The notes: generated by a model from the sequence alone, not told the origin. Positions 16,818-26,245 are shown, counted from the first letter of the stretch. The stretch is DNA of 64,000 nt from Hyphomicrobiales bacterium (GCA_016125495.1 WGLQ01000011.1:1-64000); one strand, 5' to 3'. Made by a program: numbers and translations.

Positions 16818-17727
16818 CCACGAAGCGCAGCGCCTCACCGAGCACCGATGCGCGCGGGCCAAAAGCGGAAAGGAGAACGCGCGCTTCCCGCTCGAGCCCG
16901 GTGAGCTCTTCGCGGGCGCCAGCGATGCCGAGCATCGAGACGAACGTTGCCTTGCCGGCGGCGGCATCCTTGCCGACCGCCTTGCCGGCGGCGGCGGCGT
17001 CGCCCTCGGCATCGAGCAGGTCGTCGGATATCTGGAATGCGAGCCCCAGAAGTTCGGCGAAGCGGGCCATGCGCAAGCGGTCGTCGGCCGCCGTGCCCGC
17101 CAGGACAGCGCCAGCCTCGACTGAAAATCCGATGAGTGCGCCGGTCTTCATCGCTTGGATCCGCGCGATCGATGAGAGCGTCTGCTCTCCGCCAGCCTCC
17201 GCCTCGAGATCCAGCTGCTGGCCGCCTGCCATTCCGCCCGCCCCGGATGCGACCGCGAGCAATCGCACCAGTTCGAGCTTGATGGCAGGGTCCGAGATCA
17301 CTTCGGAGCTGGCGATGATTTCGAAGGCAAGCGACTGCAGCGCATCACCGGCAAGGATCGCCGTCGCCTCACCGAAGGCGACGTGGCACGTCGGACGACC
17401 GCGCCGCATCGCGTCGTCGTCCATGGCGGGCAGATCGTCATGGACCAGCGAATAGCAATGGATGAGTTCGACGGCGGCACCGGCCTCGAGGGCCGCCTCG
17501 CTCGAGGCGCCAAGCAGGTTGGCCGTTTCCAGCACGAGGAACGGGCGAAAGCGCTTGCCGCCGCCGAGCACCGCATGGCGCATGGCGGCCGCAAGCCGCT
17601 CGGGGGCTGAACGCAGCGAGCGCTCGAGCTTTGCCTCGAGAACGGCCTCGATGCGCTTTCCACAGGCCGCAAGGCGCGCCTCGAAGGTCATATTCGTGCC
17701 GTTGTGACTGGTCATCGAGTTCGGCAT
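16801..17727 (-). CDS. ispA: Farnesyl diphosphate synthase (short-chain polyprenyl synthetase)
   Basis: The enzyme condenses IPP with DMAPP and GPP to make farnesyl diphosphate, the precursor of quinone side chains, hopanoids and undecaprenyl phosphate. The 308-residue sequence has the first aspartate-rich motif DDLPAMDDDAMRRG (near 103-116; bacterial DDx4D type), GDALQ, and the second motif QISDDLLD near 240-247. Length fits the family. Three clustered in-frame ATGs (17727, 17715, 17691) make the exact start uncertain. It is divergent from mtgA and overlaps the 3' end of the preceding gene by 17 bp. Confidence 0.94.
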   Translation of the reverse strand: MPNSMTSHNGTNMTFEARLAACGKRIEAVLEAKLERSLRSAPERLAAAMRHAVLGGGKRFRPFLVLETANLLGASSEAALEAGAAVELIHCYSLVHDDLPAMDDDAMRRGRPTCHVAFGEATAILAGDALQSLAFEIIASSEVISDPAIKLELVRLLAVASGAGGMAGGQQLDLEAEAGGEQTLSSIARIQAMKTGALIGFSVEAGAVLAGTAADDRLRMARFAELLGLAFQISDDLLDAEGDAAAAGKAVGKDAAAGKATFVSMLGIAGAREELTGLEREARVLLSAFGPRASVLGEALRFVVSRRS

Positions 17728-17940
17728 CCGTCGGGGTCTTGGCGGCGGGTATGCGGCCAGTCGACCTTGGCCCGCGCAGTTCGGTCGGCACGCGGTTCAT
17801 TGCACCGGGTGCCCGCATGGCCATATCACGAGGCGGGTGAGACGACCACTTCGGCAGGTCGGGCCGCCTGAAATCAACGAACGAGATGGAGACGGCGCTG
17901 CCGCGTGCACGGCGTCCCTAGGCTCGACAAGGGGGCCAAC

Positions 17941-18714
17941 ATGGCTACTTCGCCTGTCGGCACAGCAATGACGAGTCGCCCCGCGGTGGTGGCCGCGACA
18001 GGGGCGGGGAGCAAGCCGGGGCGTCGCGCCTCCTGGCTCCGCACGCCTCACATCCGGCTGCGCGAAATGGCACGCATCGCCATCGTGCTCGCTGGCGTGC
18101 TCGTCGCCCATCATCTGGCGCTGGTGGCGATCTATCGTTTCGTCGATCCGCCGGGCTCCAATGCCATCCTCGCACACTACATCAAGACCGGCGCGGTGGA
18201 CCACCGATGGGTCGATCTCGACGACATCTCGCCGAACGTGCTCAAGGCGGTGGTGATGGCGGAGGATGCCCGCTTCTGCCGCCACTGGGGGGTCGATCTC
18301 GTCGAACTGCACCACGCTGTGATGACGCGCGGTGGGCGCGGGGCCAGCACCATCACGATGCAGACGGCCAAGAACCTCTTCCTGTGGTCGGGTCGCAGCT
18401 ACCTGCGAAAGGCGATCGAGCTGCCGCTGGCAACCGCGATCGATCTCGTCTGGCCCAAGCGCCGGGTGCTCGAAGTCTATCTCAACATCGCGGAATGGGC
18501 GCCGGGTGTCTACGGGATCGAGGCGGCCGCGCAGCACCACTTTTCGAAACGCGCATCCCAGCTTTCCGGTCGGGAGGCCGCGCTGCTCGCCGCGTCGCTG
18601 CCCAATCCGGCCGTGCGGGACGCCGGCGACGCGGGTCCGAGGACCCAGCGCAAGGCCGCGATCATTGCAAAGCGCATGGCGGCAGCCGGAAACTATGCTG
18701 GTTGCGTTCTCTGA
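17941..18714 (+). CDS. mtgA: Monofunctional biosynthetic peptidoglycan transglycosylase
   Basis: MtgA polymerises lipid II into glycan strands without a transpeptidase domain. The 257-residue protein has a basic N-terminus, one membrane helix (IAIVLAGVLVAHHLALVAIY, near residues 43-62) and a GT51 domain. Catalytic Glu lies in AEDARFCRHWGVD, followed by RGASTITMQTAKNLFL and VYLNIAEWAPGVYGIEAAA. The ATG at 17941 follows AAGGGGG; an ATG 12 codons upstream lacks a Shine-Dalgarno. A strong terminator lies 163 bp downstream, before rpmF; mtgA next to rpmF is a common alphaproteobacterial order. Confidence 0.95.
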   Translation: MATSPVGTAMTSRPAVVAATGAGSKPGRRASWLRTPHIRLREMARIAIVLAGVLVAHHLALVAIYRFVDPPGSNAILAHYIKTGAVDHRWVDLDDISPNVLKAVVMAEDARFCRHWGVDLVELHHAVMTRGGRGASTITMQTAKNLFLWSGRSYLRKAIELPLATAIDLVWPKRRVLEVYLNIAEWAPGVYGIEAAAQHHFSKRASQLSGREAALLAASLPNPAVRDAGDAGPRTQRKAAIIAKRMAAAGNYAGCVL

Positions 18715-18877
18715 TCCGGCCCGACAACCGAGCCCGCAGGCCGCGAACGAGGTGCGCACCGGTGGCAGCGGCGAGCCAAACACCACATTGCACCCGTCGA
18801 CGTCGGTTTCCGACGACGATTTCGCCATCGAGGGCCTAGCCTCGCGGACACGAAGCCATTATAAGGCGGGGCAACGC

Positions 18878-18904
18878 GGCCGGGCTCTGCCCGGCCCGAT
18901 TTTT
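18878..18904 (+). terminator. Intrinsic terminator after mtgA
   Basis: The perfect 8-bp stem GGCCGGGC / GCCCGGCC with loop TCT is followed after CGA by five T residues (18900-18904). It is the cleanest rho-independent terminator in the window. It sits ~100 bp before rpmF, so rpmF must have a promoter between the two unless the hairpin acts as an attenuator for it. Confidence 0.85.
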
Positions 18905-19002
18905 GTCGCTGAACAGATGACGAGGCCTCGCGACGCGGGGCCCGAGCGAACGATGAAGCCGGCGCCGCTGGCGGCGTTCGCGGTTGCGAGAGATGATTTG
19001 AC

Positions 19003-19191
19003 ATGGCCGTACCAAAGCGAAAGACGTCGCCGATGAAGCGGGGGCACCGGCGCTCCGCCGATGCTCTCAAGAACCCGACCTATGTCGAGGACAAGGACTC
19101 GGGGGAGCTGCGGCGACCGCACCATATCGATCTCAAAAGCGGTATGTACCGCGGACGCCAAATTCTCGAGCCGCAGGGCGACAACACCTGA
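19003..19191 (+). CDS. rpmF: 50S ribosomal protein L32
   Basis: This is a 62-residue basic protein of the large ribosomal subunit. It begins [20 protein letters not shown], the invariant L32 N-terminus, and lacks the zinc-binding cysteines (C-minus form), as is usual in alphaproteobacteria. The C-terminal half reads [20 protein letters not shown]. The ATG at 19003 is the universal start. Upstream is the mtgA terminator. Confidence 0.97.
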   Translation: MAVPKRKTSPMKRGHRRSADALKNPTYVEDKDSGELRRPHHIDLKSGMYRGRQILEPQGDNT

Positions 19192-19310
19192 TCGGGGCCC
19201 GATCGGGCGCGGTTGGCGGCTCGTGACGAGTAGGGGTACGATCCGCGCTCGGCGTCGCCGGGCGGTTCGGGCCGTGAATTCGGGTTCGAGCCCGTCGTTT
19301 GGAGAACATC

Positions 19311-19769
19311 ATGTCGCTCAAAGCCATCCCGCTTCTGATCCTGTCACTGATCATCTACAATGCCGTCATCCTGATCGGTGCGCCGGCGGCCAATCCGGCG
19401 ACTGGCTTGACCGATGCCGATCTGACACCCGCTTATCAGGTGCTGCAGTCCGAGATCTTCCGCATCGGCATGCCGAGCGGCGGCTACTGGATTTTCAACA
19501 CCGGCGACCTCATCTTGATGATCTCGCTCATTCTCCTGGGCATCGAGGTCATCAAGTCGACCTACACGCGCGGCGCCGGGCTCGCCGACCAGGCGCTCTC
19601 GACGGTGCTCTTCGTCATCTTCATCATCCAGTTCCTGCTGGACGACAACGCGGCGACGTCGACGTTCTTCATGCTGACGCTCATGGCGCTCATCGACGTG
19701 GTGGCCGGATCGATCATCGGCATACGCACGGCGCGCCGTGACATCGGCTTCGGCGTCGGTGACGCCTGA
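19311..19769 (+). CDS. Small polytopic membrane protein of unknown function
   Basis: The 152-residue protein has about four hydrophobic helices (residues ~5-25, 65-83, 95-113 and 120-140) and very little polar sequence. A hydrophilic loop, DADLTPAYQVLQSEIF, lies after the first helix. The ATG at 19311 follows GGAG with 6-nt spacing, so the ATG 4 codons upstream is unlikely. The gene stands alone after rpmF. Similar short four-helix proteins are widespread in Hyphomicrobiales without a known role. Confidence 0.75.
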   Translation: MSLKAIPLLILSLIIYNAVILIGAPAANPATGLTDADLTPAYQVLQSEIFRIGMPSGGYWIFNTGDLILMISLILLGIEVIKSTYTRGAGLADQALSTVLFVIFIIQFLLDDNAATSTFFMLTLMALIDVVAGSIIGIRTARRDIGFGVGDA

Positions 19770-20097
19770 GACCGAGCCACGCGCCGGCCTCCTCGTCGCC
19801 GGAACGGCTTTCACGATTTCGAACGATGTGACAGGGGCCGTGGCAGCAGTCGCGGCCCTCGCATTTTCGAAACGGGATGCTGCCCATTGCTGCCAGGGCT
19901 CACTAGCTGCTTCTTAACCACCCCCCGCTTATGATGCCGGCATGAATGGTGCGTCGCGGCGGTTGCCTGCGCCGACAAGGGCCGGGCGCGGATCGTCCCC
20001 AGCGCGGCCCCGGCGTCGGTTCGTCCGAAAAGAGGCGCGCACGCGCCGAACGGTCGCGCACGCCAACCACGGCATCGGCGAAGGTGAGCCCGCTCGC
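19770..20097. promoter_or_regulatory. Leader and promoter region of the EAL protein gene
   Basis: There are 328 bp between genes if the EAL protein starts at 20098. A good -10 hexamer, TATGAT, lies at 19930-19935 with only a weak -35 around 19907-19912. It would place the transcript start near 19942. That coincides with an in-frame ATG at 19942, so a leaderless longer protein is possible. I see nothing else here. Confidence 0.4.
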
Positions 20098-21933
20098 ATG
20101 GCAATCGATCGACTTCAATCGCCGCGCGCCGCTGCACCGGTGGCAGCCGCCAGCGCTCAGCAGACGTTTGCCCCGGCGCGGGACGAGACATCACCGATCG
20201 CGCAATGCCGGCCCCTCGACATCGGCGCCATCCTGCAATCGGTTCGCGAGACGGCCTACCGATGGGACATCGAGAGCGACCGGATCGTCTGGGCGACCAA
20301 CGCGAGCGCGGTGCTCGGAGTCGATGCAGCGGCCAATCTGGCGACCGGCCAGGCACTCCACGCGCACATCGCCAGCGAACACGCCGGCGCCCACCACGAG
20401 GCGGTGACGAGGGCCCGCGCGAGCAGCGAGGCAGCCGGTGAGGCCACGGCCTATCGCTTCCAGATCCGATTCATGCCGCGCGGCCGTCGGCTGCACGACG
20501 AGATCTGGCTCGAGGACCAGGGCATGGCGTTCCGCGATGCGCACGGCCGCGTGGTGGAAGCAGCCGGCCTCATGCGGGTGATCGACGAACGGCGCGAGGA
20601 CGAGCGACGGCATGGCGCGCTCGACGAGCGCGATCCTCTCACCGGACTGCTCAACGGGGCGCGGCTCAACGAGGCGCTCGGGTCGCTCATCGCGGAGGCG
20701 AGCGCAACCGGCAAGCCAGCGGCCTTCCTCATGATGGCCATCGACAATCTCGGCGCGATCAACGAGACCTTCGGCTTTTCTGCCGGCGATCACACGATCG
20801 CGGAGGTCGGACGCCGGATCGCCTCGCGCCTCAGGGCCGGCGATGCGGCCGGACGCTTTTCAGGCAACAAGCTCGGCGTGATCGTTCACGACTGCAACCT
20901 CTCGGCCATGCGCACGGTCGCCGAGCGTCTCATCGATGCCGTCCGCTCGACGCCGATCGAGGGGCCCGAGTGCCGGATCGTGGCTTCGGCGAGCGTGGGG
21001 GGCGTGATCCTGCCCGACTCGGCTTCGAATACGTCGGACGCGTTCGGGCACGCGCTGCATGCCTTGCACGGCGCCCAGCGCGGCGGCAAGAACACGTTCC
21101 GCGCCTACGTGCAGGGCGAGGCGCTCGAGCGCCAGCGATCGCGCAATGCCCGCGTCGCCGACGATCTCGTCGAGGCGGTGGAGAAGCAGCGGATGCGCCT
21201 CGCGCTGCAGCCGATCGTGTCGACCCGATCGCTGCAGCCGATCTTCTATGAATGCCTCCTGCGGATGGATCGCGACGACGGGACGACGATCTCGGCCGGC
21301 GCCCTGATGCCGATCGCCGAGCAGCTCGGCCTCTCTCGCCTCGTCGACCGGCACGTGCTCGAACTCGCGCTCGCCGAATTGCGCGCCGATCCCTCGATCG
21401 TCGTCTCGGTCAACGTCTCGGGCCTCACCGCCGTCGATCACGACTGGATTCTGGCGCTCGATCGGGAAACGTCGGGCGACCGGCAGATCACCAGCCGTCT
21501 CATCGTCGAAATCACCGAAACCGTCGCCATCGAGGACGTCGACAAGTCGATCGCCTTCGTCGACACGCTGAAAGAGCTGGGCTGTCGTGTCGCCATCGAC
21601 GACTTCGGAGCCGGCTACACCTCGTTCCGCAATCTCAAGCTGCTCGGCGTCGACATGGTGAAGATCGACGGCTCGTTCATCGCCGGTCTCGCCAAGGCGC
21701 CGGAGGATCGCGTGTTCGTCGAAAAGCTCGCCGAGCTGGCGCAGCATTTCGGTGTCGAAACGGTGGCTGAGTGGGTCAGCGACGATGTGACCGCGCGCAT
21801 GCTGACCGAGGTCGGCATCGATTACCTGCAGGGCTTCCACTTCGGCCGTCCGGTGCTCTGCAGACCTGGGTTCTCGGTTCGCGAAGCGGTCGAAGCGGGG
21901 ACCGCCGAACCCGAGGTGCTGGCGGCGTCCTGA
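20098..21933 (+). CDS. PAS-like/degenerate GGDEF/EAL protein, probable c-di-GMP phosphodiesterase
   Basis: The domains in this 611-residue protein are a PAS-like N-terminus (about residues 35-165), a GGDEF domain (~175-335) and an EAL domain (~345-590). The cyclase signature GGDEF is replaced by SGNKL at residues 255-259, so cyclase activity is very unlikely. The EAL domain keeps its metal and catalytic residues: YECLLR in place of EALLR (Glu kept), DDFGAGYTSF at ~501, VKIDGSFI, TVAEWV and YLQGFHFGRP. It should therefore hydrolyse c-di-GMP, with the GGDEF-like domain perhaps sensing GTP. I prefer ATG 20098 (GAAGGTGAG upstream); an in-frame ATG at 19942 adds 52 Arg-rich residues. No adjacent signalling gene. 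Confidence 0.85.
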   Translation: MAIDRLQSPRAAAPVAAASAQQTFAPARDETSPIAQCRPLDIGAILQSVRETAYRWDIESDRIVWATNASAVLGVDAAANLATGQALHAHIASEHAGAHHEAVTRARASSEAAGEATAYRFQIRFMPRGRRLHDEIWLEDQGMAFRDAHGRVVEAAGLMRVIDERREDERRHGALDERDPLTGLLNGARLNEALGSLIAEASATGKPAAFLMMAIDNLGAINETFGFSAGDHTIAEVGRRIASRLRAGDAAGRFSGNKLGVIVHDCNLSAMRTVAERLIDAVRSTPIEGPECRIVASASVGGVILPDSASNTSDAFGHALHALHGAQRGGKNTFRAYVQGEALERQRSRNARVADDLVEAVEKQRMRLALQPIVSTRSLQPIFYECLLRMDRDDGTTISAGALMPIAEQLGLSRLVDRHVLELALAELRADPSIVVSVNVSGLTAVDHDWILALDRETSGDRQITSRLIVEITETVAIEDVDKSIAFVDTLKELGCRVAIDDFGAGYTSFRNLKLLGVDMVKIDGSFIAGLAKAPEDRVFVEKLAELAQHFGVETVAEWVSDDVTARMLTEVGIDYLQGFHFGRPVLCRPGFSVREAVEAGTAEPEVLAAS

Positions 21934-21964
21934 GCGACGGCGCGGTGGATGTCGGCGGCCCTGT

Positions 21965-22666
21965 TCAATCCTCGAGCCGGTCGAGCTTCTTCTGGATGGC
22001 GGCGAGCTGGTCGCGCAATGCTTTCAGCTCCTCGCTCGTGTCCGGGTCGCTCTTGGGCGACGGCTGTTCGCGCGATGCCTGACGGGACTGTGCAGCGGGG
22101 CGTGCGGCGGCGGCCGGCCGGGGGGCCGCTTCCTCGCGAACGGGCTCTGGCTGCGGCGTGGAGCCCGGGGCGAGCGGCGCGCCGAACGCGCTGAAGACCG
22201 AAAATGCCTTCTCGAACATCTCGAGGTTCTGCTGGGCCTGACGCTGGAAGGCCTCGATGGGCATGGCCGACAGCATCGGATTGGTCGCCACCGCCGAGCC
22301 GAATTGCTCGCGAAAGCGCTGCTGCTCGCGCGACAGGGTCGCCATCGAGATCTCTAGATAACGCGGGACCATTTTTTCCATGCTGTCGCCGTAGAAGCGG
22401 ATCAGCTGGCGCAGGAAGTTGATCGGGAGCAACGTCTCGCCACGGCTTTCCTGGTCGAGGATGATCTGGGTCAACACACTGTGGGTGAGGTCGTCGCCCG
22501 TCTTGGCGTCGACGACCTCGAACTCGCGCTCGGCGCGGACCATCTCCGCCAGATCGTCGAGCGTGACGTAGGCGCTCGTCTCGGTGTTGTAGAGCCGCCG
22601 GTTGGCGTACTTCTTGATCCGCACGGGGCCGTCTTGACGGCCGGTGGACTTGGTCGACTTGCTCAC
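21965..22666 (-). CDS. phaR: Polyhydroxyalkanoate synthesis repressor PhaR
   Basis: PhaR binds PHA granules and represses phasin and PHA genes when polymer is absent. The 233-residue protein has the conserved N-terminal DNA-binding domain ([25 protein letters not shown], here residues ~16-40), then [24 protein letters not shown], then an Ala/Pro/Gln-rich linker and a C-terminal coiled coil ([21 protein letters not shown]). The start is a GTG at 22666, preceded by GGGAGAGG at 5-nt spacing; the family N-terminus begins right there. It is divergent from phaA and presumably acts on the region between them. Confidence 0.94.
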   Translation of the reverse strand: MSKSTKSTGRQDGPVRIKKYANRRLYNTETSAYVTLDDLAEMVRAEREFEVVDAKTGDDLTHSVLTQIILDQESRGETLLPINFLRQLIRFYGDSMEKMVPRYLEISMATLSREQQRFREQFGSAVATNPMLSAMPIEAFQRQAQQNLEMFEKAFSVFSAFGAPLAPGSTPQPEPVREEAAPRPAAAARPAAQSRQASREQPSPKSDPDTSEELKALRDQLAAIQKKLDRLED

Positions 22667-22847
22667 CGCGGCCTCTCCCGATCGGGGAGACCGCCGCATG
22701 CCGCGCGGCCTCCTTTCGCATCGCAATATCAATAGCACAGTCATCGGTAATCGAAAGGCGATTGTCGCACGAACGTCATCGCGGGGCACGGGTCGCGTGC
22801 GTGTGCGGGCGACCGGGTCCATGCGGCGAGTGCGTCGGAGGTCTCGA

Positions 22848-22876
22848 TTGCAGTGCGCAGTGCAGCATGGTTTATT
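22848..22876 (+). promoter_or_regulatory. Candidate phaAB promoter overlapped by a tandem GCAGTGC repeat
   Basis: TTGCAG (22848-22853) and TTTATT (22871-22876) are separated by 17 bp, an acceptable sigma70-type promoter ~110 bp upstream of phaA. Two tandem copies of GCAGTGC (22850-22856 and 22857-22863) overlap its -35 and spacer. PhaR family sites are described as TGC/GCA-rich, so this is a plausible PhaR operator; the link is inferred. The rest of the 319-bp gap between phaR and phaA shows no gene. Confidence 0.5.
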
Positions 22877-22985
22877 CGCGCCAAGTGCGGTTCCGGGGCT
22901 CCGAGCCTCCACCGCGCCTCGCCGTCAACACCAGCCGACCCCGCCAGCGGTCCCCCCAGCGGTCGCCGGGCTCAGGAGGAGTTCC

Positions 22986-24170
22986 ATGAGCAGCAGCTCG
23001 AACATCGTCATCGCCAGCGCCGCCCGCACACCGGTCGGCTCGTTCAACGGTTCACTCGCCAGCCTCTCGGCCCACGCCCTCGGGGCAACCGCCATCAAGG
23101 GTGCGCTCGAGCGCGCCGGCGTCGATGCCAAGGAGGTCGACGAAGTCATCATGGGGCAGATCCTGTCGGCCGGTCAGGGGCAGAACCCCGCCCGCCAGGC
23201 CGCCATGGCGGCGGGCTGTCCGCAGGAAACGACCGCCTGGGGCCTCAACCAGCTGTGCGGCTCGGGACTTCGGGCCGTTGCCATCGGCATGCAGCAGATC
23301 GCGACGGGCGATGCGCGCATCATCGTGGCGGGCGGCCAGGAGTCGATGTCCATGGCGCCGCATGTCGCGCACCTGCGTGAGGGCACCAAGATGGGTGACC
23401 TCAAGATGGTCGACACGATGATCAAGGACGGCCTCACGGATGCGTTCTTCGGCTATCACATGGGTAACACCGCCGAGAACGTCGCCAAGCGCTGGCAGCT
23501 GACCCGCGACGAACAGGACGCCTTTGCCGTCGCCTCGCAGAACAAGGCCGAAGCCGCCCAGAAGGCCGGGCGCTTCAAGGACGAAATCGTGCCGGTGACC
23601 GTCAAGACCCGCAAGGGCGACGTCGTCGTAGAGAACGACGAATACATCCGCCACGGCGCGACGCTCGACAGTCTCACCAAGCTCAGGGCGGTGTTCGACA
23701 AGGACGGAACGGTCACGGCAGGCAATGCCTCGGGGATCAACGACGGGGCGGCCGCGGTCGTGCTGATGACAGAAGCGGAAGCGGCCAAGCGCGGCATCGC
23801 GCCGCTCGCGCGCATCGTCTCCTGGGCAACCGCCGGCGTCGATCCGCAGATCATGGGAACGGGTCCGATCCCGGCCTCGCGCAAGGCGCTCGAGAAGGCG
23901 GGATGGAAAATCGGGGACCTCGACCTCGTCGAGGCCAACGAGGCATTCGCGGCCCAGGCCTGCGCCGTCAACAAGGACCTCGGCTGGAGCACCGACATCG
24001 TCAACGTCAACGGTGGCGCGATCGCCATCGGTCATCCGATCGGGGCCTCGGGCGCGCGCATCCTCAATACCCTCCTCTTCGAGATGAAGCGGCGCGGCGC
24101 CAAGAAGGGTCTCGCCACGCTGTGCATCGGCGGCGGCATGGGCGTCGCGATGTGCGTCGAGGCGATGTAG
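22986..24170 (+). CDS. phaA: Acetyl-CoA C-acetyltransferase (beta-ketothiolase)
   Basis: PhaA condenses two acetyl-CoA to acetoacetyl-CoA, the first step of poly-3-hydroxybutyrate synthesis. The 394-residue sequence has all thiolase signatures: active Cys in [15 protein letters not shown] (~residue 90), [20 protein letters not shown] with the catalytic His (~350), and [10 protein letters not shown] with the second Cys (~380). The ATG at 22986 follows AGGAGG, and the long open frame upstream is not conserved. phaB follows after 45 bp with its own ribosome binding site, and a terminator closes the unit. No PHA synthase gene (phaC) is in the window. Confidence 0.96.
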   Translation: MSSSSNIVIASAARTPVGSFNGSLASLSAHALGATAIKGALERAGVDAKEVDEVIMGQILSAGQGQNPARQAAMAAGCPQETTAWGLNQLCGSGLRAVAIGMQQIATGDARIIVAGGQESMSMAPHVAHLREGTKMGDLKMVDTMIKDGLTDAFFGYHMGNTAENVAKRWQLTRDEQDAFAVASQNKAEAAQKAGRFKDEIVPVTVKTRKGDVVVENDEYIRHGATLDSLTKLRAVFDKDGTVTAGNASGINDGAAAVVLMTEAEAAKRGIAPLARIVSWATAGVDPQIMGTGPIPASRKALEKAGWKIGDLDLVEANEAFAAQACAVNKDLGWSTDIVNVNGGAIAIGHPIGASGARILNTLLFEMKRRGAKKGLATLCIGGGMGVAMCVEAM

Positions 24171-24215
24171 GCAGCCCCGGCGTCGCGGACAACGGATCTC
24201 AAGGGAGCGGAATAA

Positions 24216-24941
24216 ATGTCGAGAGTTGCACTGGTCACAGGCGGATCGCGCGGCATCGGAGCGGCGATCTCCAAGGCGCTGAAGGCGGCGGGCTGCAAGG
24301 TCGCCGCCAACTACGCCGGAAACGACGAGGCCGCCAAGGCCTTCACCGCGGAAACCGGCATCAAGACCTACAAGTGGTCGGTCGCCGATTACGGCGCCTG
24401 CGTCGAGGGAATAAAAAAAGTGGAGGCCGACCTCGGCCCCATCGAGGTGCTCGTCAACAACGCCGGCATCACGCGCGATGCGCCGTTCCATCGCATGACG
24501 GCGGAACAGTGGAACGAGGTCATCAACACCAACCTCAATGGCCTCTTCAACATGACGCACCCGATCTGGCCCGGCATGCGGGACCGCAAGTTCGGGCGCA
24601 TCATCAACATCTCCTCGATCAACGGACAAAAGGGCCAGTTCGCGCAGGCGAATTACGCGGCCTCCAAGGCCGGCGACCTCGGCTTCACGCGCTCGCTCGC
24701 CCAGGAAGGCGCACGGGCCGGCATCACCGTCAACGCGGTCTGCCCCGGCTACATCGCGACGGACATGGTGATGGCGGTGCCGGAGAAGGTCCGCGAGGGG
24801 ATCATCGCGCAGATTCCGGTCGGGCGGCTCGGCGAGGTCGACGAGATCGCGCGCTGCGTGGTCTTCCTCGCTTCCGACGATGCCGGTTTCATCACCGGCT
24901 CGACGATCTCGGCGAACGGCGGACAGTATCTGGCGAGCTGA
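24216..24941 (+). CDS. phaB: Acetoacetyl-CoA reductase (NADPH-dependent SDR)
   Basis: PhaB reduces acetoacetyl-CoA to (R)-3-hydroxybutyryl-CoA, the PHB monomer. This is a 241-residue short-chain dehydrogenase with the nucleotide-binding GGSRGIGAAI at residues 8-17, NNAGITRDAPFHRM and catalytic Tyr/Lys in NYAASKAGDLGFT (~147-159). The QFAQANYAASKAG context and the tail GQYLAS are typical of PhaB rather than FabG. GGGAG precedes the ATG. It is the second gene of phaAB. Confidence 0.95.
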   Translation: MSRVALVTGGSRGIGAAISKALKAAGCKVAANYAGNDEAAKAFTAETGIKTYKWSVADYGACVEGIKKVEADLGPIEVLVNNAGITRDAPFHRMTAEQWNEVINTNLNGLFNMTHPIWPGMRDRKFGRIINISSINGQKGQFAQANYAASKAGDLGFTRSLAQEGARAGITVNAVCPGYIATDMVMAVPEKVREGIIAQIPVGRLGEVDEIARCVVFLASDDAGFITGSTISANGGQYLAS

Positions 24942-24983
24942 CGACGCGGCGACCGGCGGCGCGTGCGCCAACGAACGGATAGC

Positions 24984-25012
24984 GAGGGCCGGTGGTTGCT
25001 CCACCGGCCCTC
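24984..25012. terminator. Strong hairpin terminator between phaB and a convergent gene
   Basis: A perfect 12-bp stem, GAGGGCCGGTGG / CCACCGGCCCTC, encloses a 5-nt loop. The following bases (ATTGCGTT) are only moderately T-rich. It lies 43 nt past the phaB stop codon and 28 nt from the stop of the convergent membrane-protein gene, so it may serve both directions. Confidence 0.75.
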
Positions 25013-25040
25013 ATTGCGTTGCCAGACATGGCGGCAGGGC

Positions 25041-25445
25041 TCAGCGCGACCGGCCGAACCAGCGACCGGCGAGCCAGGCGGGGATCAGGATCGCCGGTAC
25101 GGTCGCCGCAACGAACCACGCCGGATGGGGAATCGCGACGATCGTCGCACCGGCGGCGGCGAGCATGACGGCGCCGACCACCCAGGCCGGCAGGGCGGCC
25201 TTGGAAACACCGGCGGCGAGCGCCCCGCCGACGAACGACGCCACGGACCAGGCGACCAGCACCGAAACGACCGCGCCGAGCGGGAGCGATGCGATCAGGC
25301 GATCGAGGTCGGCGGGATTGGACAGGTCGAAGCCCGCAGGCAGCGGAAAGAGCGTGTGCCCCACCCACTCGCCGAAGGCGACAAGAATGAAGGCAACCGC
25401 AACGCCAGCCAGAACCGCCAGGAAACCGAGCATTCGTTGCGACAC
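25041..25445 (-). CDS. Small membrane protein of unknown function
   Basis: The product is 134 residues with four hydrophobic segments (about residues 6-27, 54-77, 83-101 and 105-124) and a basic C-terminus. The start is a GTG at 25445 with GGGAGGA at 6-nt spacing; it directly precedes the first helix. The gene lies 29 bp downstream of tlpA on the same strand and is probably co-transcribed with it. I recognise no family. Confidence 0.7.
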   Translation of the reverse strand: MSQRMLGFLAVLAGVAVAFILVAFGEWVGHTLFPLPAGFDLSNPADLDRLIASLPLGAVVSVLVAWSVASFVGGALAAGVSKAALPAWVVGAVMLAAAGATIVAIPHPAWFVAATVPAILIPAWLAGRWFGRSR

Positions 25446-25474
25446 CGTGGGTCCTCCCAGTCCGTCCCCATGCC

Positions 25475-26245
25475 TCAGGCGCCGCCACCGAGAGCAATTG
25501 CGGCCTTCAGCAGGGCCTGCGCCTCGGCATCGTCCCACTCCGCGGGCCCGACCAGACGGCCGAGTTCGAAGCCGTCGCGGCCGACCAGGATCGTGGTCGG
25601 CATGCCATAGGCCCCGACCGCCTTGGCGAGCTTTCCGGTCTCGTCGTGGTAAAGCTTCAATGCCTCTGCGCCGACGCGGGCGAGGAAGGCGGCCGGCTTT
25701 TCCGGAGGGCCGCGATCGATGCTCACCGCGACCACCTCGAACGCCTCGCCGCCGAGCGCCTTCTGAAGACGGTCGAGGCTCGGCATCTCGTGCAGACAGG
25801 GTGCGCACCAGGTGGCCCAGACGTTCACCAGGACGACCCGGCCCTTCCAATCGGCGAGGGTCACGGGCGCGCCTTCGCCATCGCGGAACGCGACCGCGCC
25901 GAGATCGTTCGGCACGCGGCTCGCGACGAATTTGACCATGCCGCCTTTGAGCAATGGCTTGAAGTGATCGGCCATGGCGGGGGTGCCGGCACGCGGCGCG
26001 CCGGCCTCTGAGACGGACGCCGCGGCGGTGGTCGGCGCGGTCGTTGCCCGAGGCGCGGTCACGGGGGGCGCGGCGAGGGAGGCGGCCAGTGTCACGGGCG
26101 CCTCGGCGCCTGGCGCCGACACGGCATCATTGTCGCCACCCCGCAAACTCACGTATACCGCCGCATAGCCAGCAACCGCGGCCGCTGCCGCAACCGCAAG
26201 CATGCCGAACAGGCGCCGTGCGCCACTTGGCGATGTTTGCGTCAT
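25475..26245 (-). CDS. tlpA: Membrane-anchored thioredoxin-like protein TlpA
   Basis: This 256-residue periplasmic thiol-disulfide oxidoreductase is tethered by an N-terminal helix (residues ~12-33). An Ala/Thr/Pro-rich linker follows, then a thioredoxin fold from ~115. The active site is [20 protein letters not shown] with CAPC near residues 147-150, and the cis-Pro is in [10 protein letters not shown]. In rhizobia TlpA supports cytochrome oxidase copper-site maturation. Start ATG 26245 has GGAGG upstream. It is divergent from argH with only 17 bp between the two start codons; this tlpA-argH pairing is common in Hyphomicrobiales. Confidence 0.9.
   Translation of the reverse strand: MTQTSPSGARRLFGMLAVAAAAAVAGYAAVYVSLRGGDNDAVSAPGAEAPVTLAASLAAPPVTAPRATTAPTTAAASVSEAGAPRAGTPAMADHFKPLLKGGMVKFVASRVPNDLGAVAFRDGEGAPVTLADWKGRVVLVNVWATWCAPCLHEMPSLDRLQKALGGEAFEVVAVSIDRGPPEKPAAFLARVGAEALKLYHDETGKLAKAVGAYGMPTTILVGRDGFELGRLVGPAEWDDAEAQALLKAAIALGGGA

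Noticed and set aside
19270-19295. tRNA T-arm-like sequence (GGGTTCGAGCCC)
   Set aside because: Only four base pairs form, and no D-arm, anticodon arm or acceptor stem surrounds it.
23052-25004. 650-codon open frame antisense to phaA and phaB
   Set aside because: Shadow frame caused by high GC; it lies opposite two certain genes and its translation is His/Arg/Asp-rich without family features.
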